NCBI GenBank assembly: GCA_041398245.1
Contig: JAWKVC010000010.1
Coordinates: 62,001 to 126,000, forward strand
Direction of reading: 5' to 3'
DNA length: 64,000 nt
From: UBA7672 sp041398245
Lineage (GTDB): Bacteria > Pseudomonadota > Alphaproteobacteria > Caulobacterales > Hyphomonadaceae
Shown here piece by piece: positions 1 to 8,663 of this stretch. The notes beneath the pieces were generated by a model. It saw only the letters and a list, made by a program, of their open reading frames with translations, was not told the origin of the DNA and made no database searches. Both the position numbers and the translations under genes were made by a program. Position 1 is the stretch's first letter; each line of letters starts with the position of its first letter.

Positions 1-465
1 CCCGAGGTCAAAGGGTGGCTCGACTGGACCGGATTGGCCGAGGCGGCGTTGCGCGGTGATCGCGCGCCATTCGTGGCTGCGATCGAACGCGAGGCGCGCA
101 ATGATCTGGGGGCGGCCGACGTCGCGGGTCCGGTCGATCTGCGTCGCGCCCGGGGTGATGTGATGTGGATTCAGGCCATCGAGTTCGCATTCGCCGGCGA
201 GCCGGAGCGGTCGGTCAAGCTTCTGGAGGGGGCGCTGGAGTCAGGCTCGCTCTACATCCCCGAAACCATGCCGTACGGCGCCTTCGAGTTCACGCCTGAA
301 GTCCGCGCCAATCCGCGGTATCAGGCGATCTGGCGCACCGATCCGCGCCTGGCTGAATTGGCTCAGCTGAGGCTGGAAGGGCTGCGCAACGGCCAGATGC
401 AGGGGGTGCTGCCTGATGGGCAGCTGGTGACCCCGCCAATTCCTGCTGTTGACAGTCGTAGCTGA
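1..465 (+). CDS. C-terminal part of a helical-repeat (TPR-like) protein, 5' end outside the window
   Basis: The frame is open from base 1 to a TGA at 463-465, so this is the last ~154 residues of a longer protein. The visible part is alanine- and glutamate-rich and helical. It has a segment on accumulating load per element (AGEPERSVKLLEGALESG) followed by a block rich in proline and arginine pairs (ANPRYQAIWRTDPRLAEL). That style is common at the end of TPR proteins fused to winged-helix or TolB-like regulators. The function cannot be assigned because the N-terminal domains are missing. The BlaI operator and promoter lie right at its stop codon, so the downstream genes are probably a separate transcription unit. 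Confidence 0.6.
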   Translation, partial: PEVKGWLDWTGLAEAALRGDRAPFVAAIEREARNDLGAADVAGPVDLRRARGDVMWIQAIEFAFAGEPERSVKLLEGALESGSLYIPETMPYGAFEFTPEVRANPRYQAIWRTDPRLAELAQLRLEGLRNGQMQGVLPDGQLVTPPIPAVDSRS

Positions 466-481
466 TACGCTACAACTGTAG
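449..481 (+). promoter_or_regulatory. Candidate promoter with an overlapping BlaI/MecI-type operator
   Basis: TTGACA at 449-454 is a perfect -35 hexamer. Sixteen bases downstream, TACAAC (471-476) fits a weak -10. The -10 lies inside CTACAACTGTAG (470-481), an inverted repeat with the TACA-N2-TGTA core known for BlaI/MecI/CopY repressors. A second inverted pair, GTAGC/GCTAC (458-462 and 469-473), overlaps it. The repressor gene starts 48 bases further on, so negative autoregulation by steric block of RNA polymerase is the natural reading. Function is inferred from motif and position. Confidence 0.6.
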
Positions 482-528
482 CGCGTCCTGATACGTCGTC
501 ATCATAATAGCCGCAGGAATCCGACGCC

Positions 529-912
529 ATGCCTCCCACCCCCTCCGCGACACGGGCGGAATTGTCCGTGCTGAAACACCTCTGGCCCGATGCGCGAAAG
601 AGCGCGCGTGAGGTCCATGACTCGCTCAGCGCCGAAACCGGCTGGAGCTATTCCACCACCCGCACGCTGCTGACGCGCATGGAGGAGAAGGGCCTGGTCT
701 CACGGGCGGATGTCCATGGCGTGGCCGTCTATGCGCCGGCCCTCTCCCGCGTGGCGGTGCTTGGCGCGATGGCGCGCGAGCTGACCCGTGACGTGTTCGA
801 CATCAAGGGCGCCCTGCCGGCGTCCATGTTCGCTGAAAGCCCGCACCTGACCCGGGACGAGCTCGCCGAACTCGATGCAATTCTCAACGCCGAAGATGCG
901 GAGGACAAGTAA
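529..912 (+). CDS. BlaI/MecI/CopY-family transcriptional repressor
   Basis: 127 residues, the usual length for the family. An N-terminal winged helix spans about residues 8-80, with a recognition-helix region typical of BlaI (WSYSTTRTLLTRMEEKGLV). A C-terminal helical dimerisation tail ends in LTRDELAELDAIL. Such repressors bind TACA-N2-TGTA operators and are inactivated through a partner M56 membrane protease. The partner gene starts on the last base of this stop codon (TAATG), so the two are translationally coupled. A matching operator lies at 470-481. The target genes beyond this pair are unknown, and no beta-lactamase gene is in the window. Confidence 0.9.
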   Translation: MPPTPSATRAELSVLKHLWPDARKSAREVHDSLSAETGWSYSTTRTLLTRMEEKGLVSRADVHGVAVYAPALSRVAVLGAMARELTRDVFDIKGALPASMFAESPHLTRDELAELDAILNAEDAEDK

Positions 913-2981
913 TGTTGCTGATCTCCTTCCTGCTTGTGTCCTCCATCGTCTGGGGCGGCCTGATCTGGCTTTGCGCCCGCGCCTTGCAGCGGAGCAATGT
1001 CTCCGGCCGCGCGCGGCAGTGGATCTGGCGCGGGGCGACGCTGTTGCTGATCGCGCCTTGGCTGTCGGCTCCGTTCGTTGTGGCGTTCGGCTGGGGCCTT
1101 GCGCCCAATCCGGCTCACAATGCTGTTGAGGCCATGCCGGCTTCTTTCCTGGTCGAACCCGAAATGCTCTCGCCTGTCGCCCAGGCGACCGGGCTTCCGG
1201 TCGCAGCCGCGCCCGTCAACATCGATCCCGTCCAGATGATCCTGCTGGTGCTGGCCGCCGGATGGGTCGTGCGCTTCGTCATCGCCCAGCTCGCCGCGCG
1301 CTCGCTGCTCGGCGTTGTCCAGTACGCCAATCAGGCGGGCGCCGGACTGGCGCGGAACGCGCTGCACACCTGGAGCCGCCGTCTCGGCATGCGCAAGGCG
1401 CCGCGCCTGCTGGTCGTGGCCGAAAACGTTTCGCCGTTCTCCTTCGGCGTGCTGCGCCCGACAATCTGTCTGCCGGAAGGGCTGGAACAGCGCCTGAAGC
1501 CGGAAGCGCTTGATCTGGTGATCGCGCACGAGTGCACGCACGTTGCGCGCGGCGACGGATGGTTGCGTCCGCTGGAGCGGGTCGCTGCCGACGTTCTGTG
1601 GTTCAATCCCTTCGCCTGGGCGATCCGCCGCGAACTCGATGTCGCGCGCGAACTGGCCTGTGACGAAGCGGTGATCGAACACGCGCGCGACCGCCGCATC
1701 TATGCGCGTACGCTACGGGATATTGCCGGCTTCACGGCCTGTCTGCCCGTGGCTGTGCCAGCGGCGTCGATGTCGCTGGCTGGCGGAAGCCTGATGCTGC
1801 GCGTTACGCGCACCCTCGGCCTGTCGAACCGCAAACCGGCTCGCCTTGCGCTCGCCTCCGCCTGCGCTCTGGCGGTGATGGGAGCGCCGCTCGCCGTTGC
1901 GCAGGTGATGTTCGCAACGCCTGCGCCTGAACTGCCGCCCATCCCGCAACCGCCGGCGCCTCCGGCCCCGCCAGCCGACGGCACGGCGACCGTTATCGAC
2001 AACATCGTCCGCGTGTCCTTCCCGGCGCGCGTGACCAAGGTCAGCGGTGACGCCGCATCCGGCTACGATGTCGAGCTTCTTCAACAGGAGCGCGGCGAAA
2101 CCGGCGAGATCTGCATGGCGTCCATCAACGGCATGTCGAGCCTGCGTGTGACGCAGGGCGAGACGGTCGTGAAGGGCCAGCCGATCGGCGGACGAACGGA
2201 TGGCCAGATGATGGAAATCTCGATTGCCTGCTCGGACGATGTCGACGCCTCCGGCAAACCCAAGGTGGATCCGGTGAAGGCCGTTCCCCCGGCGCCGCCC
2301 GCCCCGCCTGCGCCGCGCGCCGAGGTCCGCACGTTTGCGGGCGTCGGGCAGGTTGCCGCCGTGGCGCCCGTTGCGCCGGTTGCTCCGGCGCCGCGCGTGC
2401 ATGCTGTCGCCCCGGTTCCGATGGTTCCCTCCGTGCCGGGGAACAACGTCCAGCCGCCGCCGGCCCCGCCAGCGCCTCCCGCGCCGGTGTCGCCGCCGTC
2501 CGGCGTTTCACCGGTCGCGCCGCTGGCTCCGCCTGCTCCTCCGGCCCCGCCTGCGCCGCCACTCCGGATGACCAATGCGCCGCACGCGGTGATCACGGAC
2601 GAGGCGCGCACGACGTCGGCCTATGGCGAGCGGGTTCACCCGATCACCAAGGAGAAGGCGATGCATGACGGCATCGACCTTGCCGGCAAGACGGGAACCG
2701 AAATCCATGCTCCGGGCGCGGGTCTCGTCACCTTCGCGGGAGAGCGCGGCACCTACGGGCAGGTTGTCGAGCTCGATCTCGGCGGCGGCTATGGCATGCG
2801 CTTCGCCCAGCTCGACTCGATCGATGTGAAGCAGGGTCAATCGGTCGCCGCTGGAGCGGTCGTCGGCAAGATGGGCTCTTCGGGCCAGTCGACCGGACCG
2901 CATCTTCATCTGGAAGTGCGCAAGGACGGCGCAACCGTGGACCCGGCCCAGATCAACGGCCTCGTTCTGGTCGCGAAGTAG
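912..2981 (+). CDS. BlaR1-type M56 metalloprotease fused to a C-terminal LytM/M23 domain
   Basis: 689 residues. The N-terminal part carries membrane segments near residues 1-25, 36-60 and 95-120. The M56 zinc motif HECTH is at residues 206-210, followed by the ELACDEAV segment typical of BlaR1/MecR1. A further membrane segment lies near residues 312-332. A long Pro/Ala-rich linker (about 335-560) then leads to a LytM/M23 fold. That fold keeps HxxxD (H585, D589) and HLH (H664, H666), but has Gln633 where active LytM enzymes have the His of the YGHL segment. In BlaR1 the external sensor is a penicillin-binding-protein fold, so a LytM domain there is unusual. It may bind or sense peptidoglycan rather than cleave it. 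The gene is coupled to the BlaI gene by a 1-base overlap and converges on prs with a 3-base gap. Confidence 0.88.
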   Translation: MLLISFLLVSSIVWGGLIWLCARALQRSNVSGRARQWIWRGATLLLIAPWLSAPFVVAFGWGLAPNPAHNAVEAMPASFLVEPEMLSPVAQATGLPVAAAPVNIDPVQMILLVLAAGWVVRFVIAQLAARSLLGVVQYANQAGAGLARNALHTWSRRLGMRKAPRLLVVAENVSPFSFGVLRPTICLPEGLEQRLKPEALDLVIAHECTHVARGDGWLRPLERVAADVLWFNPFAWAIRRELDVARELACDEAVIEHARDRRIYARTLRDIAGFTACLPVAVPAASMSLAGGSLMLRVTRTLGLSNRKPARLALASACALAVMGAPLAVAQVMFATPAPELPPIPQPPAPPAPPADGTATVIDNIVRVSFPARVTKVSGDAASGYDVELLQQERGETGEICMASINGMSSLRVTQGETVVKGQPIGGRTDGQMMEISIACSDDVDASGKPKVDPVKAVPPAPPAPPAPRAEVRTFAGVGQVAAVAPVAPVAPAPRVHAVAPVPMVPSVPGNNVQPPPAPPAPPAPVSPPSGVSPVAPLAPPAPPAPPAPPLRMTNAPHAVITDEARTTSAYGERVHPITKEKAMHDGIDLAGKTGTEIHAPGAGLVTFAGERGTYGQVVELDLGGGYGMRFAQLDSIDVKQGQSVAAGAVVGKMGSSGQSTGPHLHLEVRKDGATVDPAQINGLVLVAK

Positions 2982-2984
2982 GGC

Positions 2985-3917
2985 CTAGTCGAACATCTTC
3001 GAAATGGACTCGTCATTGGCGATGCGGCGGATCGCTTCGCCAATGACGGGAGCCAGCGAGATCGTCCGGATCTTCTTGGCCTTCTTGACAATGTCGGTCG
3101 CCTGGATGGTGTCGGTGATCACCAGTTCCTTCAGCTGCGACTTGTCGATGTTCGCGGCGGCGCCGTTCGAGAGCACGCCGTGGGTGACGTAGGCGGCGAC
3201 TTCCTTGGCGCCGTTCTTCAGCAGCGCTTCAGCCGCGTTGATCAGCGTGCCGCCCGAGTCCGTCATGTCGTCGATCAGGATGCACTTCCTGCCCTCGACA
3301 TCGCCGATGATGTTCATCACTTCGGATTCACCGGCCTTTTCGCGACGCTTGTCCACGATGGCGAGGTCAACCTCCAGCCGCTTGGCCAGCGCGCGGGCGC
3401 GGACCACGCCGCCAACGTCCGGCGAGATGATCATCAGATCCTTGTGGCCGTACTTGCGCAAAATGTCGTCCGCCATTTCGGGTTGGGCGAACAGGTTATC
3501 GGTCGGGCAGTCGAAGAAGCCCTGGATCGGCGCCGAGTGCAGGTCGACCGTGACAACGCGGTTGACGCCCGCAACCGTGATCAGGTTGGCGACCAGCTTG
3601 GCCGAGATCGGCGTGCGGCCATCCGTTTTCCGGTCCTGGCGCGCATAACCATAGTAAGGGATGACGGCCGTGACCCTGCGGGCGCTGGCGCGGACCAGCG
3701 CGTCCGTCATGATCAGCAATTCCATCAGGTGATCGTTCGCCGGCGCCGAAGTCGACTGGATGATGTAGACGTCCTTCCCGCGGACGTTCTCGTTGATCTT
3801 CACGAAGACCTCGCGGTCCTTGAAGGTCTTCACGTCGGCATTTGTCAGCGGGATGTCGAGGTAGGCCGAAATCCTCTCAGCGAGGGGCCTGTTGGAATTG
3901 CACGAGATCAGCTTCAT
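2985..3917 (-). CDS. prs: Ribose-phosphate pyrophosphokinase
   Basis: 310 residues, matching class I PRPP synthetases. It transfers pyrophosphate from ATP to ribose 5-phosphate, giving the PRPP used by pyrE, purine, histidine and tryptophan synthesis in the cytoplasm. The ATP flexible-loop region (YARQDRKTDGRTPISAKL) and the PRPP loop (CILIDDMTDSGGTL) are intact. The frame extends further upstream, but the ATG at 3917 starts the conserved MKLISCNSNRPLA sequence and is preceded by GGAGAG. A 181-base gap separates it from pgeF, so it probably has its own promoter. Confidence 0.97.
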   Translation of the reverse strand: MKLISCNSNRPLAERISAYLDIPLTNADVKTFKDREVFVKINENVRGKDVYIIQSTSAPANDHLMELLIMTDALVRASARRVTAVIPYYGYARQDRKTDGRTPISAKLVANLITVAGVNRVVTVDLHSAPIQGFFDCPTDNLFAQPEMADDILRKYGHKDLMIISPDVGGVVRARALAKRLEVDLAIVDKRREKAGESEVMNIIGDVEGRKCILIDDMTDSGGTLINAAEALLKNGAKEVAAYVTHGVLSNGAAANIDKSQLKELVITDTIQATDIVKKAKKIRTISLAPVIGEAIRRIANDESISKMFD

Positions 3918-4051
3918 CTCATCGCTCTCCAATCTGGCCGTTCCGAATTCTTCCGGAGCAGGCCTCGCCATCGGCGTCACGCTTCTGTCGCAGAATCGCG
4001 CCCGCTGCAATCGCGAGCGGTGATGATTCCGTGGGAGTGATTTCGCCGCGG

Positions 4052-4079
4052 CAAAGTGCGGCGCAAATGCCGCACTCCG
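4052..4079 (-). terminator. Possible weak terminator after pgeF
   Basis: AGTGCGGC (4055-4062) and GCCGCACT (4069-4076) form a perfect 8-bp stem with a 6-base loop. On the minus strand it lies 22 bases past the pgeF stop and is followed by a short TTTG. The T-run is short, so termination strength is uncertain. Confidence 0.4.
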
Positions 4080-4098
4080 GCATCAGCGCCAGGCAGGC

Positions 4099-4887
4099 TC
4101 ACGCCAGCAGCATGATTCCCGTCATATTGCGCCCGCAATCGCGCTGTCCGGCCTTCACCGACGCGCGGTGAGAGAAGTAGTCATCCGGCTGTGTGAGCGT
4201 GTCGTCGACCAGCGCGTCCATATGTGACACGCCCAGACGCGCCAGCCGGCCGAGGCAATAGCGCTTCAGATCAAACTGTTGACGGTCGTTCTGGCCCGGC
4301 TCGAACAGGTTTTCCGCCCATGGCGTCGCATCGAGCACGGCATCCACAAGATCGGGTCCTACCTCGAAGGAGTTTTGTGACAGGCAGGGGCCGACGCCGG
4401 CCGCTGTCTTCGACGGGTCGGCGCCCGCCTTGCCCATGGCTTCGACTGCCGCCTCGATGACGCCGCCCACAGCGCCGCGCCAGCCGGCATGAATGGCGGC
4501 GATCACGCCATTGTGCGGATCGCACAAGACGATGGGTGCGCAGTCAGCCGCCAGCACGCCCAGCAGAAGTCCGGGACGTTTGGTCACCAGCGCATCACAT
4601 TCCGGTCGCTCGTTCGGCTCGTAGGCCTTGTCCGTGATCACCGCCCTGGCCGAATGGATCTGGCGCGGCGAGGCCAGCTTCTCCAGCGTCGCGCCAAGCG
4701 CGTGGCAGACGCGGCGGCGGTTCTCGAGAACCTTCGACGGATCGTCGCCCGAGCCCGGACCGCAATTGAGCGAATTGTAGACGCCGGTGGAAACGCCGCC
4801 GCGCCGGCCGAAGAAGCCGTGACGCACGTGCATCGAGAAACGCTTCAGAGCGGGCGCTTCCTCGAAGGGCGGACGCGGGTCTGTCAT
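4099..4887 (-). CDS. pgeF: PgeF/YfiH family polyphenol oxidase (peptidoglycan editing factor)
   Basis: 262 residues. It contains the family's metal-site segments: a histidine in PRQIHSARAV, LAADCAPIVLCDP and IHAGWRG. Members are multicopper-oxidase-like by name but act on purine nucleosides, and in E. coli correct misincorporated serine in peptidoglycan precursors. The start overlaps the stop of the upstream methyltransferase gene by ATGA, so it is the last gene of lgt / methyltransferase / pgeF, an order common in alphaproteobacteria. Confidence 0.93.
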   Translation of the reverse strand: MTDPRPPFEEAPALKRFSMHVRHGFFGRRGGVSTGVYNSLNCGPGSGDDPSKVLENRRRVCHALGATLEKLASPRQIHSARAVITDKAYEPNERPECDALVTKRPGLLLGVLAADCAPIVLCDPHNGVIAAIHAGWRGAVGGVIEAAVEAMGKAGADPSKTAAGVGPCLSQNSFEVGPDLVDAVLDATPWAENLFEPGQNDRQQFDLKRYCLGRLARLGVSHMDALVDDTLTQPDDYFSHRASVKAGQRDCGRNMTGIMLLA

Positions 4888-5942
4888 GTGGGCTCTTCAA
4901 ATCCCGGCGGCGCGCCGAATCCCGGCGAGCCAATGGCGATCAGTTGGAAGCGTTCGCCCATCTTGTCCGGAGACACAAGCGTATCGACTGCTTGTGCGAT
5001 TTCGGTGGTGCGGGCCGGGTTTACTGCGGCAAGCGCCCGTTCGCGCGCGCGCGCGCCCAACGCGGTGAGGAAGGTTCCCTGCGAAACCGGGCCGTGCACG
5101 GCCAGGCCTGCTTTGGTTGCAAGTGCGCCAAGCCGTGCGAAGTCGACGTCTGCGGTCAGGTCCGAGGCGCCGGGATCGGCAAGCGGATCGACCTGCTGAC
5201 CGTCCCGGTAGGCGCGCAGCGTGTCTGCGGGCGTGCTGCTGCGCGGTCCATAGTCGACGAACAGAGCAAAGCCCGGCGATTTTGCGAACCGGTCGGCCAG
5301 CGACGCCGTCAGGGTTTCCAGCGCAGGCGCATACTCCGCCTCGTCGCCCTGCGGCGTGACATCCGCCGGCAGGTCCACGGGCGGGCTCAGGCCGAAGATG
5401 AGCCGGCCATCCGCCGCAAGACCAATCTGTCGTTCATGCCAGCGCCCGTCGCGGCGGACAAACTGGCGGATCGGCAGGCAATCGAGGAATTCGTTGGCGA
5501 CAATGATGGCCGGGCCATCTGGCGCCGCATCGAGGTTGTCGGCGTGGCGGATCGGGTGGCCAGCGAGGTGCTCTTTCTGCTGTTGGCGTAGCAGCGGACT
5601 GGCTTCCACCAGCGTGACATCAAGCGCGGCGGTGAATCCGGGAACTGCGGCCGCCACGCGCAACATGTCGCGCATCATGGCGCCGCGGCCGGGTCCGAGT
5701 TCGATCAGGTGGAGCTTCGCCGGCGATGCCATTGCCTGCCAGACCTGCGCGGTCCACAGACCGATCAGTTCACCGAAGATCTGGCTGGTTTCCGGCGCCG
5801 TGGTGAAGTCGCGGTTGAAGCCGGCGCGCGTGGCGTAATAGCCGTGTACGGGATCGTGCAGGCACATCAGCATGTAGAGCGAGACCGGCATCGGTCCATC
5901 GCGGCTGATGATTTCCGCGATGCGGGTCCTGAGATCGCTCAC
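4884..5942 (-). CDS. NDUFAF7/MidA-like SAM-dependent methyltransferase
   Basis: 352 residues from a GTG start whose bases overlap the lgt stop (GTGA). It has the N-terminal segment YMLMCLHDPVHGYYATR typical of this family and the SAM-binding motif ELGPGRGAMMRDML. Eukaryotic homologues dimethylate an arginine of the NDUFS2 subunit of respiratory complex I. The bacterial substrate is not proven, though complex I is a plausible guess. Both of its gene junctions are 4-base overlaps. The frame runs further upstream, but only the GTG at 5942 gives a family-like N-terminus. Confidence 0.88.
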   Translation of the reverse strand: MSDLRTRIAEIISRDGPMPVSLYMLMCLHDPVHGYYATRAGFNRDFTTAPETSQIFGELIGLWTAQVWQAMASPAKLHLIELGPGRGAMMRDMLRVAAAVPGFTAALDVTLVEASPLLRQQQKEHLAGHPIRHADNLDAAPDGPAIIVANEFLDCLPIRQFVRRDGRWHERQIGLAADGRLIFGLSPPVDLPADVTPQGDEAEYAPALETLTASLADRFAKSPGFALFVDYGPRSSTPADTLRAYRDGQQVDPLADPGASDLTADVDFARLGALATKAGLAVHGPVSQGTFLTALGARARERALAAVNPARTTEIAQAVDTLVSPDKMGERFQLIAIGSPGFGAPPGFEEPT

Positions 5943-6838
5943 GCCGCCTTCGCCGCGCCCGGTCCGTTGTTGCGGTTCGCCCACCAGATCAGGAAGCCGC
6001 CGCCGGCGACCATGAACATCGAGAGCAGCATGCCCATGGTGAACCATTCCGGCATGACGCCTTGCGTGAAGTTGTCCGGCTCGCGGAACTGCTCCGAGAT
6101 CGTGCGCGCGATCGCATAGCCAATGAGGAAGATGCCGGCCACCATGCCGGGCTTGCGCAGGAGGCGCAGCTTCCAGACGGCGAACCAGCACACAGCAAAC
6201 AGCAGGACTCCCTCGAGCGCGGCTTCATATATCTGGCTCGGATGGACCAGCGGCTTGCCTTCCACCGATCCCCAGGACCGCGTTGCCCAGTTGTAGTCCG
6301 GGAAGCGCATGGCCCACGGCACATCCGTCGGCCGGCCATAGAGCTCGCCGTTGATGAAATTGGCGATGCGCACGAGGAAGATGCCGATGGGCGCAGCCGC
6401 GCAGGCGACGTCGCCAAGACTCAGCACGGGAATCTTGCGCAGCCATGCGGTGATGAATACGGCGCCGACCGCGCCGATCAGCCCGCCATGGAAGGACATG
6501 CCGCCTTCCCACATGCGGAAGATGAAGGTGAGGTCGGCCTGCAGTTTCTGCGGCTCGAACGGCAGCGTGTAGAACAGGATGTAGCCGAGCCGCCCGCCGA
6601 CCAGGATGCCGATCATGGCGTAAAAGGCGAAATCGTCGATGTCCGTGCGCTGGAGCGGGCCCTTCTCGTCCGCCCCCCAGACTCGCGCGCTGCGGGTGAT
6701 GCGCACAGCATACCACCAGCCGAGCACAAGGCCGAAGATATAGCCCAGCGCGTACCAGCGGACCGGGAATTCGAGGAACGGCACGGTAAACGCCGCAGGG
6801 TCGATGCGGGGAAAGGGAATTTCCAGGGGAAGGAACAT
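5939..6838 (-). CDS. lgt: Prolipoprotein diacylglyceryl transferase
   Basis: 299 residues with about seven hydrophobic membrane segments. It adds diacylglycerol from phosphatidylglycerol to the lipobox cysteine of prolipoproteins, the first step of lipoprotein maturation in the inner membrane. The family motifs are present: GGRLGYILFY, MSFHGGLIGA with the conserved His, and RIANFINGELYGRPTDVPW with the conserved Arg. It heads the lgt / methyltransferase / pgeF operon and is divergent from ubiK across a 101-base gap. A candidate substrate in this window is the M23 lipoprotein at 21085-22089. Confidence 0.97.
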   Translation of the reverse strand: MFLPLEIPFPRIDPAAFTVPFLEFPVRWYALGYIFGLVLGWWYAVRITRSARVWGADEKGPLQRTDIDDFAFYAMIGILVGGRLGYILFYTLPFEPQKLQADLTFIFRMWEGGMSFHGGLIGAVGAVFITAWLRKIPVLSLGDVACAAAPIGIFLVRIANFINGELYGRPTDVPWAMRFPDYNWATRSWGSVEGKPLVHPSQIYEAALEGVLLFAVCWFAVWKLRLLRKPGMVAGIFLIGYAIARTISEQFREPDNFTQGVMPEWFTMGMLLSMFMVAGGGFLIWWANRNNGPGAAKAA

Positions 6839-6939
6839 GAGGCGACCCTGTAGCGCATGCCGGGGCGACTTTGAAATCCCCCGCAGGTAGGGCCATATAG
6901 ATACCGGCTCCTGTGACGGGGTCTACCGCGGAGGCGCAG

Positions 6940-7191
6940 ATGCAGACCAAGAGCCCCCTGATGGACGATTTTGCCCGCCTGATGCAGGGCGCGGCCGGTA
7001 TGGCGCAGGCGGCAAATGACGAGGCAAAGGCGCTCTATCGCTCCGCCATCGAGCGCGCGGTGGCCGACGCCGATCTGGCCAAACGCGAGGAAGTCGAGGC
7101 GCTGAAGGCGCTGGCGCGGTCGGCGCTGGAGCGCGCCGAGGCTCTGGAAAAGCGCGTCGCCGAGCTCGAAGCGAAACTTGGGGATCGCTGA
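6940..7191 (+). CDS. ubiK: UbiK-family ubiquinone-biosynthesis accessory factor
   Basis: 83 residues from the ATG at 6940, which has GGAGG (6930-6934) five bases upstream. A GTG 27 bases earlier is a poorer start. The protein is a helical, highly charged chain with a C-terminal coiled coil (heptad pattern in ALERAEALEKRVAELEAKL), as in the UbiK/BMFP family. In E. coli UbiK supports the soluble ubiquinone-biosynthesis complex. Its place divergent from lgt and upstream of YbjN and proC matches other alphaproteobacteria. Confidence 0.85.
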   Translation: MQTKSPLMDDFARLMQGAAGMAQAANDEAKALYRSAIERAVADADLAKREEVEALKALARSALERAEALEKRVAELEAKLGDR

Positions 7192-7314
7192 CGATTTGGC
7201 GCTGAAAAGCGATTCTGGTTCCAAAACCCTTAACCACGACGCCATTGTAGGACGCGCCGACGCTCTGTAGCGTTTCCGTCAATGGCCCTTCCGCCCTGAT
7301 TCATGGAGGACCCG

Positions 7315-7818
7315 ATGCCACAGCTCGATTCTTTCTCCGCCGACGCGCACGACCGTTCCATGGACGTTGTGGAGCACACGCTCCTCGCGGCCGACTGGGC
7401 GTGCGAGCGCTCCGAGGAAGGCGTGGTTCATTGCGCCTCGGTTACCCGCTGGGGCGAGTTCGGCGGCATGTTCTCCTGGCGCGAGGAGCCGGCGTCGCTG
7501 AACTTCTCGCTGACGCTCGACCTGCGCGCGCCTTCGGGCAAGCAGGCGGCGATCTCCGAACTGCTGCGCCGGATGAACGAGCGCCTATGGCTCGGCCACT
7601 TCGACTACTGGACCGACGAGGGCGTGGCCGTGTTCCGCCACACCATCCCGATGCTGGACCGGATCGCGCCCGAGCCCGGCGAGATCGCGGCCGTGCTTGC
7701 GGCGGCGCTTGATGCGGCGGACCAGTTCCTGCCGGCGTTCAACTTCGTCGTGTGGGCCGGCAAGTCGGCTGACGAAGCGGTCGCCGCCGTGTCGTTCGAG
7801 ACAGCTGGCGAGGCCTGA
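7315..7818 (+). CDS. YbjN domain-containing protein
   Basis: 167 residues from the ATG at 7315, preceded by GGAGGA at 7305-7310. An in-frame ATG at 7303 overlaps that ribosome site and is less likely. The sequence matches the YbjN fold: an acidic N-terminus, then ADWACERSEEGVVHCASV, SLDLRAPSG-like strands and a C-terminal helix with ADQFLPAFNFVVWAGKSADEAV. YbjN proteins look like type III secretion chaperones and act as poorly understood regulators. The neighbours ubiK and proC are a conserved alphaproteobacterial context. Confidence 0.88.
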   Translation: MPQLDSFSADAHDRSMDVVEHTLLAADWACERSEEGVVHCASVTRWGEFGGMFSWREEPASLNFSLTLDLRAPSGKQAAISELLRRMNERLWLGHFDYWTDEGVAVFRHTIPMLDRIAPEPGEIAAVLAAALDAADQFLPAFNFVVWAGKSADEAVAAVSFETAGEA

Positions 7819-7823
7819 TCGCC

Positions 7824-8663
7824 ATGGCCGCGTCCGGTGGATCGCGGCTTGGCCATGCCGTTCTGATCGGCGCGGGGCGGATGGGATCCGCCATGGCGCG
7901 CGGCTGGCTGGGTGATCTGGCAGGCGCCGGCATTGCCCGATTGTCCGTTGTCGAACCGGCGCCTGGCGATGATGTGGTCGAGGCCGGCAAGAACGGGTTC
8001 GTTGCGCTCAATCCCCAGCCCGAGCCTGCGGACCTCCTGATCCTCGCAATCAAGCCGCAGGGATTTGGCGCGGCCGCCGCCGGACTCAAGGCGTGGGTCG
8101 GACCTCACACACTGGTCGTCTCCATCATGGCTGGCGTCACGATCGAGCGGATCGCTGAAGCGCTTGGCTGCCAGAAGATCGCGCGCGCCATGCCGAATAC
8201 GCCCGGCGCCATCGGCATGGGCGCCACGGGTTTCACGCTCTCGCCCGCATGCGGTGATGCAGAGGCGGCGGCGACAACGGCCTTGCTCGATCCGCTCGGG
8301 CTGGTCGTCGGGCCGCTGAAGGAGTCCCAGATGGACGCGGTGACCGCCGTGTCCGGGTCGGGGCCGGCCTATGTCTTTCTGCTGGTGGAGTCGCTTGCCG
8401 CGGCGGGACGATCTGTCGGACTTGATGAAGCGACCGCGAATGCGTTGGCCCGCGAGACGGTGATCGGCGCCGGGGCGTTGCTTGGCGAGTTCGCCGAACC
8501 GGCGTCTGAGCTGCGTAAGCAGGTTACCTCGCCGGGCGGCACGACGGCAGCGGCGCTGGATGTGCTGATGGCCGCTGGGGGAATGCCTGAGCTCATGCGC
8601 AAGGCGGTGGAGGCTGCCGCGCGGCGCGGGGCGGAACTGGCGCAGGAAGCAGACAGGAAATAG
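7824..8663 (+). CDS. proC: Pyrroline-5-carboxylate reductase
   Basis: 279 residues. It reduces pyrroline-5-carboxylate to proline with NAD(P)H, the last step of proline synthesis. The N-terminal Rossmann motif is IGAGRMGSAMARGWL. The P5CR signature appears in the C-terminal half (AVSGSGPAYVFLLVESLAAAG, then TSPGGTTAAALDVL). The gene starts five bases after the YbjN stop, so the two are probably cotranscribed. Confidence 0.97.
   Translation: MAASGGSRLGHAVLIGAGRMGSAMARGWLGDLAGAGIARLSVVEPAPGDDVVEAGKNGFVALNPQPEPADLLILAIKPQGFGAAAAGLKAWVGPHTLVVSIMAGVTIERIAEALGCQKIARAMPNTPGAIGMGATGFTLSPACGDAEAAATTALLDPLGLVVGPLKESQMDAVTAVSGSGPAYVFLLVESLAAAGRSVGLDEATANALARETVIGAGALLGEFAEPASELRKQVTSPGGTTAAALDVLMAAGGMPELMRKAVEAAARRGAELAQEADRK

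Noticed and set aside
3180..4040. Long plus-strand ORF opposite prs
   Set aside because: It is the antisense shadow of prs in GC-rich DNA; the minus strand has the full conserved enzyme.
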